This document shows positions 8,507 through 15,996 of a stretch of 34,840 nucleotides of DNA, in pieces (position 1 is the stretch's first letter; every line of letters starts with the position of its first letter). The position numbers and the translations under genes were made by a program. Location of the stretch: the NCBI GenBank assembly GCA_905215015.1, contig CAJMOS010000014.1, forward strand, positions 1 through 34,840, given 5' to 3'. The notes below the pieces were generated by a model. It searched no databases. It was not told the DNA's origin and saw only the letters and a program-made list of their open reading frames with translations. The stretch comes from an uncultured bacterium (lineage in GTDB: Bacteria; Spirochaetota; Spirochaetia; Sphaerochaetales; Sphaerochaetaceae).

Positions 8507-9418
8507 CTAATCCTCCTGAAGCCTCAATACTGTGTTGAGGACCCATGAAAAGAAGAAAATTATGGCAACCCAGATGATTGCGTTAGCCGATGCAACCCCA
8601 AAATTGAAATTGCTAAAAGCCTGTTTGTATACATTGACACTCATCACATTGACGCTTGCAGGTGGATTTTCACTAAGCATGACAAAGGTAGTCTCAAACT
8701 CGTTGAAAATCTTCATTCCATTAACAACAATCAAAGTGGTCAGAATCGGTTTCAGTTCCGGAATGGTAATCACTCTAAATTTCGTAAATGCACTAGCCCC
8801 ATCAATCGTTGCAGCCTCGTATAGACTGCTTGGTATGGTCTGCAGTCCTGCAAGAATCATAATAAAATGGAAAGACCATCCTCTCCATACCTGTGCAGCA
8901 ATAACTGCATAAATCGCATTGTCTCCGACAAGCCAAAAAGGCTTTTCTGAGAGAATTCCCAAAACATCAACTAACAAATAGTTGACGAGCCCCCATTCTT
9001 TTTGAAACATGAATTTCCATGCAATGGCAGAAATAAAACTTGGAACAGCATATGGAAGCATGAAAATAACACGGAAAATGCCTCTTCCTTTGAAGTCTCT
9101 GTTGAGCAGAAGCGCTCCCCAGAAGCCCAAAAGAAAATGGAAAATCTTTGCGATGACCCCATACTTCAATGTCACTCCGGCAGAATGCCAAAACTGTTGG
9201 TTCAACGTATTCCCAGGCTTGAGAAATTTGGCAAAGTTGGAAAACCCCACGAAAGAAGCGCTTGTCCAATTTGCCATCGTTCTCAGCCCAACGTCTTTCA
9301 TGGAAACCAAAACACCAATAGCAAGTGGAGTGATATGAATAAACAACTCCATCATCAGAGCAGGAAAAATCATTCCATAAATAAATATTTTCCTTCGGTT
9401 ATGTTGATTTATCGACAT
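8507..9418 (-). CDS. Carbohydrate ABC transporter permease, MalF/CUT1 type
   Basis: This 303-residue partner permease has an N-terminal helix after MSINQHNRRKIF and the EAA loop EAATIDGASAFTKF from residue 201. FMLPYAVPSFISAIAWKFMF is the characteristic central helix of MalF-like CUT1 subunits. The start has AGGAG upstream. It sits 167 bases after the binding-protein gene, separated by a strong hairpin, and runs directly into the second permease gene. Confidence 0.93.
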   Translation of the reverse strand: MSINQHNRRKIFIYGMIFPALMMELFIHITPLAIGVLVSMKDVGLRTMANWTSASFVGFSNFAKFLKPGNTLNQQFWHSAGVTLKYGVIAKIFHFLLGFWGALLLNRDFKGRGIFRVIFMLPYAVPSFISAIAWKFMFQKEWGLVNYLLVDVLGILSEKPFWLVGDNAIYAVIAAQVWRGWSFHFIMILAGLQTIPSSLYEAATIDGASAFTKFRVITIPELKPILTTLIVVNGMKIFNEFETTFVMLSENPPASVNVMSVNVYKQAFSNFNFGVASANAIIWVAIIFFFSWVLNTVLRLQED

Positions 9419-9506
9419 TTAAAAGTCTCCTATCTCCAACAAGTCGGCACCATATAGGATGCATCTCCGAGAAAGGCCATGTTCTTTTCCAATGTTTTCG
9501 AAACGA

Positions 9507-9558
9507 GAAAGGACTGGCTCTGCATCATCGAAGAACCCGATGATGCAGAAATCCTTTC
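9507..9558 (-). terminator. Nested hairpin between binding-protein and permease genes
   Basis: TCTGCATCATCG (9519-9530) and its exact complement (9538-9549) form a 12-bp stem with a 7-base loop. Outer arms GAAAGGA (9507-9513) and TCCTTTC (9552-9558) can extend it. There is no long T-run, so it is better read as a leaky terminator or an mRNA 3'-end stabiliser that raises binding protein over permeases. Confidence 0.7.
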
Positions 9559-9585
9559 ATGACTTAAGAACACACTGTATCTCGA

Positions 9586-10908
9586 TTAATATCCTGCGAG
9601 TCTCTTGTTCTCACGGACCTTCGCATCAAGAGACTCAAGCTCCTTAGCAATGAACTCATCGGTGAGCGTTCCCTTCGCCGCAGCGAACATTACGTTCTGG
9701 ACAGCAAGAGAAGAATCATTGATTGATGGCAAGAAGTAGGGAACCATTGGCATCGGAACACTTGCATGGTCCAAGACAGCAACTTCTGCGGCTGTCTGTT
9801 TGTCAAGCTCTCGTCCAGCATAAACAGCCCGTACTGAGCCAATGATATTGAATGATTCCGCTATTTCTCTGTTAATTTCTGGCCTGCTGACGTAAGCCAA
9901 AAAAGCAAGACACTCTTCCTCGTGTTTTGTGGCACCAAAAATCCCAATATCAGATCCGCCAGTATGGCTCGTACATCTGATTCCCGTTGTTTTCCCTGGC
10001 AAGATATAGGGTAGTTCGCAAATACCGAATTTACCCGCAATGGAAGAATGATTAAGCGTGGTAATCGTTTCATTGTCGACAGTACAACTAGCAAGTTGTC
10101 CATTGATGAATGCGTTCACCATCTCATCCTGAGACCATTCAGCACAAACTGCAGGGGTAATTTTGTATGTGGCAATACAGTCACCGATGAAACGGAGAGT
10201 AGCGGCACCGGCCGGAGAGTTGAAACCAGGCACACCGTCCGCATCAAGAAGTTGTCCACCATGTTGAACAAATCGATTGAAAAACATTTTAAAACTCTGT
10301 GTGGGCTTGCCGAACATGCCAAGACCATACACATCAGGATTTCCATCACCGTTGACATCTTTCGTCAACTGCTGAGCTTCCTTAATAAAGGTGTCCCAAT
10401 CTGCTGGAATGGAGTCAACCCCGATGTTTTGGAACATTTCCTTGTTATATACCATAACGGTGGTTCCCACATTGAGAGGAATAGCGACAGGATCTTCTCC
10501 TTCGACACCAATGACAGCATCGTAATAATTGTCCCAAGCCCCAATTTTCTTCATTCGCTCAGGAGTAAGAGAAAGCAAAGCCCCTGTCGGTGCAAGCTGG
10601 ACAGACATATTGTTTCCACATCCAATCAAATCAGGTCCATCCCCACTTGTAATGGCTGTTGTTGCTTTCTTTGTGATATCACTCCACGGAAGAATTTCTA
10701 CATCAACCTTGACCCCTGTCTCTGATGTAAACCCCTCAATCACTTTGTTCCAAACACCTAAAGAAAATTCCGTGTTGGAAAGAGGTGCAGCCCAGTACTT
10801 CAAGGTGACTTCTTTTCCCGTAGATTGCGTCCCTTCTTTTTCTCCTTGTGCAAACAATATCCCCGCACAAGATACTCCGATGAGGATACAAGCAGCAAAG
10901 CGCTTCAT
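9586..10908 (-). CDS. Extracellular sugar-binding protein of CUT1 ABC importer
   Basis: This 440-residue solute-binding protein captures the substrate outside the membrane. The signal peptide is MKRFAACILIGVSCAGILFA, with cleavage likely before QGEKEG; a relaxed lipobox at VSCAG is the alternative. Family-1 features include LKYWAAP, FTSETGVKVDVEILPW, SGDGPDLIGCG, IPLNVGTTVMVYNKEMF and FINGQLASC. The ATG at 10908 is preceded by AGGAGG. It is first in the operon, behind a promoter shared with the divergent ROK gene. The neighbours suggest the ligand carries sulfate; the sequence does not show this directly. Confidence 0.93.
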   Translation of the reverse strand: MKRFAACILIGVSCAGILFAQGEKEGTQSTGKEVTLKYWAAPLSNTEFSLGVWNKVIEGFTSETGVKVDVEILPWSDITKKATTAITSGDGPDLIGCGNNMSVQLAPTGALLSLTPERMKKIGAWDNYYDAVIGVEGEDPVAIPLNVGTTVMVYNKEMFQNIGVDSIPADWDTFIKEAQQLTKDVNGDGNPDVYGLGMFGKPTQSFKMFFNRFVQHGGQLLDADGVPGFNSPAGAATLRFIGDCIATYKITPAVCAEWSQDEMVNAFINGQLASCTVDNETITTLNHSSIAGKFGICELPYILPGKTTGIRCTSHTGGSDIGIFGATKHEEECLAFLAYVSRPEINREIAESFNIIGSVRAVYAGRELDKQTAAEVAVLDHASVPMPMVPYFLPSINDSSLAVQNVMFAAAKGTLTDEFIAKELESLDAKVRENKRLAGY

Positions 10909-10922
10909 TTCCGGCCTCCTTT

Positions 10923-10935
10923 TTCTCATTTTGAT
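10923..10935 (+). promoter_or_regulatory. 13-bp direct repeat, copy 1 (putative ROK operator)
   Basis: TTCTCATTTTGAT lies at the predicted start site of the sulfatase operon. An identical copy in the same orientation lies 94 bp away, within the promoter of the ROK gene. A site in each of two divergent promoters is what an autoregulating local repressor would use. Confidence 0.55.
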
Positions 10936-10939
10936 TTTA

Positions 10940-10967
10940 ATTATTGCATATTTTCCTTTCCAGTCAA
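10940..10967 (-). promoter_or_regulatory. Sigma70-like promoter of the sulfatase operon
   Basis: On the minus strand TTGACT (10967-10962) and AATAAT (10945-10940) are spaced by 16 bases. This predicts transcription starting near 10933, inside one copy of the 13-bp repeat described separately. Confidence 0.6.
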
Positions 10968-11006
10968 TGTAATTCTTGTATTCTTTAGCATTTTTACGAA
11001 TGACTA

Positions 11007-11034
11007 TTGATTTTTGTTCTCATTTTGATATTAT
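11007..11034 (+). promoter_or_regulatory. Promoter of the ROK regulator gene
   Basis: TTGATT (11007-11012) and TATTAT (11029-11034) with a 16-base spacer match sigma70 well. The leader to the ATG at 11062 is short. Confidence 0.55.
11017..11029 (+). promoter_or_regulatory. 13-bp direct repeat, copy 2 (putative ROK operator)
   Basis: This is the second exact copy of TTCTCATTTTGAT. It fills the spacer between the -35 TTGATT (11007-11012) and the -10 TATTAT (11029-11034) of the ROK gene. The 94-bp separation from copy 1 is close to nine helical turns, which would allow looping. Confidence 0.55.
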
Positions 11035-11061
11035 TAAACAAAAACAAATGGGTAAGAAAGA

Positions 11062-12237
11062 ATGGATTTTGTAAAATTGCAGGATAGAGAAAAGGAACTC
11101 TTGCTAGCCATAATGAAGCATACCCAGATAACTCGGAAACAACTGGCCAGCCTCCTCCACATGACAAATGCCACTCTGTGTCGAACAGTTGATTCTTTCA
11201 GATCAGAAGGAATCCTTATCACGAGAAAAGATGAGAAAAATGTTGTCATTGGTCGTCCGAGCGACTTAGTCCAGTTCAACAAAGAATACGGTTATTTCTT
11301 TTCCATTTGTATTAGACGTTTTGCTTATCGTACAGCTCTTATTGACTTCGGGTTCCATATCATTGATACTCAAACATTTTCCTGTGACGCAAACTCTTCC
11401 GCCATTGAAATACGAGAGACCTGCTGGAACAGTTTGCAGCACATGATGAGAACACACAATGTTCAAGAATCAAAGATTATCGGAATTACCCTCGCCTCCT
11501 TTAGTTCCAGGAAGATGGTTTCACCCCATCCCGGTTTCTCTTGGGTAGGGGTTCCCGACATCCGTAATTTTTTCCAAGAACGATTCGGGTGTACTGTTTT
11601 TTGGGGTCATGCGGCTATTGCCGCTTCGTGTGCAAAGTACTATGGCACCTATTTCCCAGATTATAAAAACCTTGCATATATTATTCTGGATGAAGGCATT
11701 GGCATTGGATATATTATTGACAAGAAGATTGCTAGGACTTCCATGCGAAACGTTAATGCACTAGGTCATATGATTGTTGATATCAATGGACCCAAATGTT
11801 ATTGTGGACAATATGGATGTCTCGAAGCAATTGTCAACGACTTTGCAATCACAAAACGTGCCCAAAACGCATTGAAACTCAAGCAAACAGGATTGCTTTT
11901 TCCAAAAATTGACTCACTTACCATTGAAGATATCACGGAAGCTGCTGAAAAAGGAGATTCCATTGCTTGCCAAGAATTAGAGTATTCAGCTTCCGTGCTT
12001 TCTGTGGGAATTGAGAATTTTTTGCGTATATTTCGGCTTGAGGTTATCATTATTAGTGGCAAGTTGGTAAAAGGTTCTTCGTTCTTCTTTTCGACTCTAA
12101 AAAAGAGGCTTCTGCTTCATCACCCAAACCTAGTCGTAAAAACAGATGATGCAGAATGGGAGAACACGCTGAAAGGATCAGCAATTTGGTATATGAATGA
12201 ACTCTTGAGCCTTACTCCCCTTCCAGAACTTCTCTAG
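11062..12237 (+). CDS. ROK-family transcriptional repressor (NagC/XylR type)
   Basis: This 391-residue protein has an N-terminal winged helix-turn-helix (about 20-50, RKQLASLLHMTNATLCRTV) and a C-terminal ROK sugar-binding domain. The ROK zinc motif is complete: GH at 235-236, then CYCGQYGC (Cys246, Cys248, Cys253) followed by LE. The nucleotide-loop equivalent DEGIGIG is at 210-216. The DNA-binding domain marks it as a regulator rather than a sugar kinase. Such proteins usually repress and release DNA when a sugar or sugar phosphate binds. It is transcribed divergently from the sulfatase/importer operon and probably controls it and itself through the 13-bp repeats. The Shine-Dalgarno is weak (AAGAAAG). 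Confidence 0.92.
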   Translation: MDFVKLQDREKELLLAIMKHTQITRKQLASLLHMTNATLCRTVDSFRSEGILITRKDEKNVVIGRPSDLVQFNKEYGYFFSICIRRFAYRTALIDFGFHIIDTQTFSCDANSSAIEIRETCWNSLQHMMRTHNVQESKIIGITLASFSSRKMVSPHPGFSWVGVPDIRNFFQERFGCTVFWGHAAIAASCAKYYGTYFPDYKNLAYIILDEGIGIGYIIDKKIARTSMRNVNALGHMIVDINGPKCYCGQYGCLEAIVNDFAITKRAQNALKLKQTGLLFPKIDSLTIEDITEAAEKGDSIACQELEYSASVLSVGIENFLRIFRLEVIIISGKLVKGSSFFFSTLKKRLLLHHPNLVVKTDDAEWENTLKGSAIWYMNELLSLTPLPELL

Positions 12238-12402
12238 GCGTATTCATAACGGTTGTTACGTTTCATGCAACAAGACACCATAAAAATTTTTCACGACCGT
12301 CTTCCCCAACTAGGCGTAATTGCGTTGATCCAAATGGTTTGCATATTGTTTTGTAGAAGCACCTAAAAGAAATTTGGTTCAAACCAGCATTTTGTGGGAT
12401 AC

Positions 12403-12792
12403 TCAAGTCGGAATCTTGTCGAGAACGACCACCTCTTTATCACTTCGGATCGTGCAAAGGTGCGGTTTGTTATCATTGCCTACAAATGAACGAACAGTAT
12501 CCCCTTTTTATATCTCTATGGTTCCTTGTGTTTCCACTTCATCCCACAAAAATTCGTATAGAGCCCCCAACAAAAGACAGTCAACCAAGTTTCTCGTAGA
12601 ATCCAATCTCAAATTTCCAAAGCATTCCTTAATTTCATGTATGGAACCATACGATGGTTTCTCCACTTCTCCGCCTTCGCATCGTTCCTTAATGGCATCA
12701 GCATCAGGTTGTGTATCTACAGCAACACTTACTTAGTGCAAATCTCTTGCCAGTACGTCCTGCCTTATGGCTCCATACGGGAAAATACAGAA
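12403..12792 (-). pseudogene. Possible decayed gene fragment, family unknown
   Basis: The minus strand carries a coding-like frame broken by stops. One open part reads VSVAVDTQPDADAIKERCEG and goes on through FGNLRLDSTRNLVDCLLLGA to a TAA at about 12525. The same frame resumes with KGDTVRSFVGNDNKPHLC and VVVLDKIPT to a TGA at 12403. An earlier piece (YGAIRQDVLARDLH) ends in TAA just upstream. Balanced residue composition with isolated stops suggests erosion of a once-intact gene. I cannot name the family. The plus-strand frame over the same bases is Ser/Thr-rich and looks like its shadow. It could also be chance in AT-rich DNA. Confidence 0.35.
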
Positions 12793-12857
12793 TTCTTCTT
12801 AGAAAAACATTTTCTTTTTCTCCGGGTTTCCATTACGGTAGGCGATAGGCAAAGGTT

Positions 12858-12885
12858 TTGCGCTTTTCGCGCGGTTCGGTATACT
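12858..12885 (+). promoter_or_regulatory. Promoter of the TetR-type regulator gene
   Basis: TTGCGC (12858-12863) and TATACT (12880-12885), spacer 16, lie just upstream of the TetR gene. The predicted start near 12892 excludes the GTG at 12887 and supports the ATG at 12911. Confidence 0.5.
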
Positions 12886-12910
12886 GGTGGCAGGCAAAGG
12901 AAAAGCAACT

Positions 12911-13468
12911 ATGGAAGATACTCGCGTAGCAAGGACAAGAAAGGCTCTTCAGGGAGCTTGCATGAAACTTCTTTCCAAGAAGGAACTCGACGACATCACG
13001 GTGACCGAGCTCTGCAGGACCGCAGGCGTCGACCGAAAGACCTTCTACCACCACTACAAGTCAATTGCCGATATACCCGAAGAGATCGAACGCCAGGTCA
13101 TCTCCGATATCCAGCAGGTCTTCGACCAGGCGACAAGGCCGCTGGATATCCCCTTCCTCTTCAACCAACTGCTCCAGTGCCTGGAGTCATGCATTCCTTT
13201 CCCTGAGTTGCTTTTCACCAAGGCCGCGACCAGACAGTTCGGCCAGCACCTCGGTTCCAGCATGTTCGCCCTGCTCAAAGACCGGTTTGTCTCCGAGACC
13301 AAGCTTGACCCGGTCACCTTCACCATCAGGGCCAGGTATATCACCGGCGGGGTGGTTGCCGTCTATCTCGAATGGTTTCGTGGCGGCAAGACGATTCCCC
13401 GCCACCAGCTGGCGAACCAGATGGGCGAGCTGGTGGAACGGGAGTGCAAGCAGCTGCTGATGGCCTGA
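12911..13468 (+). CDS. TetR/AcrR-family transcriptional regulator
   Basis: This 185-residue regulator has a TetR helix-turn-helix at about 8-52. DDITVTELCRTAGVDRKTFY and HHYKSIADI are the classical recognition-helix region. The C-terminal part (FTIRARYITGGVVAVYLEWF) resembles the TetR_C_8-type ligand domain. The ATG is preceded by AAGGAAAAG. Its target is not evident: neither neighbour is divergent. Its 3' end overlaps the converging zinc permease gene by 128 bp, so the two transcripts are complementary there. Confidence 0.88.
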   Translation: MEDTRVARTRKALQGACMKLLSKKELDDITVTELCRTAGVDRKTFYHHYKSIADIPEEIERQVISDIQQVFDQATRPLDIPFLFNQLLQCLESCIPFPELLFTKAATRQFGQHLGSSMFALLKDRFVSETKLDPVTFTIRARYITGGVVAVYLEWFRGGKTIPRHQLANQMGELVERECKQLLMA

Positions 13469-14288
13469 AGGACCATTTCCCACGGCAGGCGCCCAATCCC
13501 CAGAACAGGAAAAAGAGCAGGATGTCGGTGACGACAATACACGCGCCAGTGGGCACCGCATGCAGAAAAGAGAAGACCAGTCCGATCAGGAATCCTGTCA
13601 CACCGATACCTCCTGCCAGCAGGACAGTAGTCCAGAAGCGCCTTGTCACCCGCATGGCGGAAAGCGAGGGAAAGACGATCAGGCAGGAAATCAACAAGGA
13701 CCCCATCATCCGCATCCCGAGCACCACGGTCACCGCCGCGAGCACGGCGAGCACCATCTCATACCGCTTCACGTCGACCCCGACCGCCTGGGCGAACTGC
13801 TCGTCAAAGGTGACCGCAAAAATCCGGTGGTAGAAAAGCACATACAGAAGCAGCACCACAAGCGCGAGAACAAGGGAAATCCACATGTCGCTCTGCTTCA
13901 TGGCCAAGATACTGCCGAAAAGATAGTTGTCGACCTCTGTATTCATGCCCCTGCTCAGCGACACCACCATCACTCCGACTGCAAGCGAACCGCTACAGAC
14001 CATCGCCAGAACAGCGTCCCCCTTGATTGCCGCACTCTCCTTGACCTGTAAAAGGACAAAAGCGGTCAGGACACAGACCGGGATGGCAAGCGAGAGCGGA
14101 GCGATTCCCAACGGGTATGCGATGGCAAGGGCGGCAAACCCGACGTGGGAAAGGCCGTCCCCAATCATGGCGTAGCGCTTGAGCACCAGACTGGAGCCGA
14201 GGAGCGAGGCGCAGAGGGATACCAGGATGCCGACGATGAAGGCGCGAACCAGGAAGGAATACGAGAGCATTTCCCGAAGCATGCTCAT
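13341..14288 (-). CDS. znuB: Zinc/manganese ABC transporter permease, ZnuB/MntB (ABC-3) family
   Basis: This 315-residue membrane subunit has the ABC-3 hallmarks: LGSSLVLKRYAMIGDGLSHV near the N-terminus, FGSILAM, and the late helix MRMMGSLLISCLIVFPSLSA. Family members usually end shortly after a segment like DILLFFLFWGL. Here a polar tail of about 45 residues follows (ACRGKWSFRPSAAACTPV onward), rich in Pro, Ser and Arg with no predicted structure, reading antisense through the end of the TetR gene. The start overlaps the ATPase stop by four bases (ATGA). The tail may reflect loss of the original stop codon. Confidence 0.9.
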   Translation of the reverse strand: MSMLREMLSYSFLVRAFIVGILVSLCASLLGSSLVLKRYAMIGDGLSHVGFAALAIAYPLGIAPLSLAIPVCVLTAFVLLQVKESAAIKGDAVLAMVCSGSLAVGVMVVSLSRGMNTEVDNYLFGSILAMKQSDMWISLVLALVVLLLYVLFYHRIFAVTFDEQFAQAVGVDVKRYEMVLAVLAAVTVVLGMRMMGSLLISCLIVFPSLSAMRVTRRFWTTVLLAGGIGVTGFLIGLVFSFLHAVPTGACIVVTDILLFFLFWGLGACRGKWSFRPSAAACTPVPPARPSGSPAGGGESSCRHETIRDRRQPPRR

Positions 14289-14992
14289 GCCCGACCTCCT
14301 TCGAGATAGGCCTTCCCCATGGGAGAGGCCTGATACTCCCGGGTGCTTCCGAAGAACCTTCCGTTCCGGGCGAGGTGAAGGATGTGGTCGGATTCGGCGA
14401 CGGCGCTTTGGATGTCATGCGAGACCATCAGGATGGTCATGTGGCGTTCCCCATGCAACATGCGGATGGCCTGGTACAGAGTCCTGGTGGCGATCGGGTC
14501 GAGCCCGGTCACCGGCTCGTCCAACAGCAAGACCTTGCGTGCCGCGCAGAGGGCGCGGGCAAGAAGCACCCGTTGCTGCTGTCCCCCGGAGAGCTCGCGA
14601 TAACAATGGTCCCGGAGCGGGGTGATGCCAAGCAGGTCCATCTGCACTTCCGCCCTCCTGCGCTGTTCCTTCGAGTACCAGATCCGCCATCCCAAGTGGT
14701 TCAGGCAACCGGACAGCACCACCTCGCCCACGCTGGCGGGAAAGTTCCGCTGTACCGCCGTCTGCTGGGGAAGGTAGCCGATTTCATCTTCCCGAAGCCC
14801 TTCCCCGAAACGGATTGTCCCGCGGGAGGGGGCTTTCAGATGCAGGAGCCCCCGGACGAGCGTGCTCTTGCCGACCCCGTTCTCGCCTACGATGGCGAGA
14901 TACCAGCCGGCATCCACGTGGAACGACACATCATCCACCACGGTCTCCCCCTCGTAGGCAAAGGAAAGGTGGTCGCAGACAATCAGGCTCAT
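14285..14992 (-). CDS. znuC: Zinc/manganese ABC transporter ATP-binding protein, ZnuC family
   Basis: This 235-residue ATPase has Walker A GENGVGKST (36-44), signature LSGGQQQR (134-141), Walker B VLLLDEPVTGLD (about 154-165) and the switch region MVSHD. The Q-loop region IGYLPQQT is typical of metal-chelate ABC ATPases. Its start overlaps the binding-protein stop by one base and its stop overlaps the permease start, giving a coupled A-C-B order. Confidence 0.94.
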   Translation of the reverse strand: MSLIVCDHLSFAYEGETVVDDVSFHVDAGWYLAIVGENGVGKSTLVRGLLHLKAPSRGTIRFGEGLREDEIGYLPQQTAVQRNFPASVGEVVLSGCLNHLGWRIWYSKEQRRRAEVQMDLLGITPLRDHCYRELSGGQQQRVLLARALCAARKVLLLDEPVTGLDPIATRTLYQAIRMLHGERHMTILMVSHDIQSAVAESDHILHLARNGRFFGSTREYQASPMGKAYLEGGRA

Positions 14993-15957
14993 CAGTCCAG
15001 CGCCTCTCTCAGCGCGGCGACATTCCCTTCCATCAGGCTCACATAGCTGGCCCCGCTTTGGAAATCGCTGTCGCTCACATTGTGGACCGCATGCAGCAGC
15101 ATCGGCTTGGCCCCGGTCGCCTCGGCAATCGAATCCGCCATCTGCTCATTGGACAGCTCGATGTGGAAGATGACGGGAATCCCTTCCTCCACCACTTTCC
15201 TGGTCAGGAACACCACGGTCTTCGCCGACGGCTCGACTCTGGTGGAGCACCCTGGAAAGGCGGCGTGATAGGTCAGCCCGAACTCGTCGCAGAAGTAGCG
15301 GAACGGGAAGCGGTCGGCGACTATGATCTCCCTGCGTTTTCCTTCGGCGACGACCTTGCGGAGATCGTCATCCACCTTCTGGATCCGGGCGACAAGGGAA
15401 GCGGCATTCCGCTGGTACGTCTGGGCATGTTCCGGATCCAGGGACACAATCACGTCGGCGAGGTTCCTCACAATCGTCATGGCGTTGGCAGGCGATGTCC
15501 AGACATGCTCGTCAGCCTCCCCTTCCCCTTCATCGTCCTCCTCGCTTTCCATGCCTTCGACCAGCTCCTCCCTAACGGTCTGGACCTGGTCCATCAGCTT
15601 GAAAAGCGCCATATGGGACTGGTCCATCGAAGAGAGGATGTCACCGACCCACTCGTCGGAATCCCCTCCGACGAAGACAAACAAGTCGCAGTTCTGTATG
15701 GAGATGATGTCATTCGGAGAGGGTTCATAGCTGTGGCTTTCCGCTCCCGGCTTGAGCAGCATGAGCACCTCTGCTTCTTGCCCAGCCACCTGGCGGGCGA
15801 AGTCATAGCAGGGGAAATTGGTACAGACAATGGAGAGTTTCCGTGGCAAGCCGGCACGGGTTTCCGGAGAACGGGATGACTTGCCTTTCATGCACGAGGA
15901 AATGGCAAGAACCGACACAAGGACCACACAAAGGGTGGCCAATACAGATTTACGCAT
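14992..15957 (-). CDS. znuA: Zinc/manganese-binding lipoprotein, ZnuA/cluster A-I family
   Basis: This 321-residue binding protein starts with a lipoprotein signal (VLAISSC, lipid-bearing Cys22). The metal ligands can be followed: His75 in GAESHSYEPSP, His151 in DEHVWTSP and His231 in YHAAFPG, with an acidic fourth ligand near Asp296/Asp298 (NVSDSDFQSG). The loop before the second ligand (about 131-150) is strongly acidic (EGMESEEDDEGEGEADE), where zinc-specific homologues often have a His-rich loop. That makes the metal uncertain between zinc and manganese. The ATG is preceded by AAGGAG. It follows the small Cys-rich gene by 39 bases. Confidence 0.93.
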   Translation of the reverse strand: MRKSVLATLCVVLVSVLAISSCMKGKSSRSPETRAGLPRKLSIVCTNFPCYDFARQVAGQEAEVLMLLKPGAESHSYEPSPNDIISIQNCDLFVFVGGDSDEWVGDILSSMDQSHMALFKLMDQVQTVREELVEGMESEEDDEGEGEADEHVWTSPANAMTIVRNLADVIVSLDPEHAQTYQRNAASLVARIQKVDDDLRKVVAEGKRREIIVADRFPFRYFCDEFGLTYHAAFPGCSTRVEPSAKTVVFLTRKVVEEGIPVIFHIELSNEQMADSIAEATGAKPMLLHAVHNVSDSDFQSGASYVSLMEGNVAALREALD

Positions 15958-15996
15958 AGTTGACTCCTTGGTTGAAATGAAAACGCACCAGGAGTC

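Larger units (their letters stand above)
12238..12910. other. 673-bp region between ROK and TetR genes
   Basis: Apart from the possible decayed frame on the minus strand and the TetR promoter at its right end, I see no intact gene, terminator with a T-run, or RNA gene. The AT-rich character of the sulfatase region continues to about 12830 and then gives way to the GC-richer composition of the following genes. Confidence 0.5.

Noticed and set aside
12374..12736. 120-codon plus-strand open frame
   Set aside because: It is Ser/Thr-rich and mirrors the coding-like minus-strand frame; no start signal or domain.
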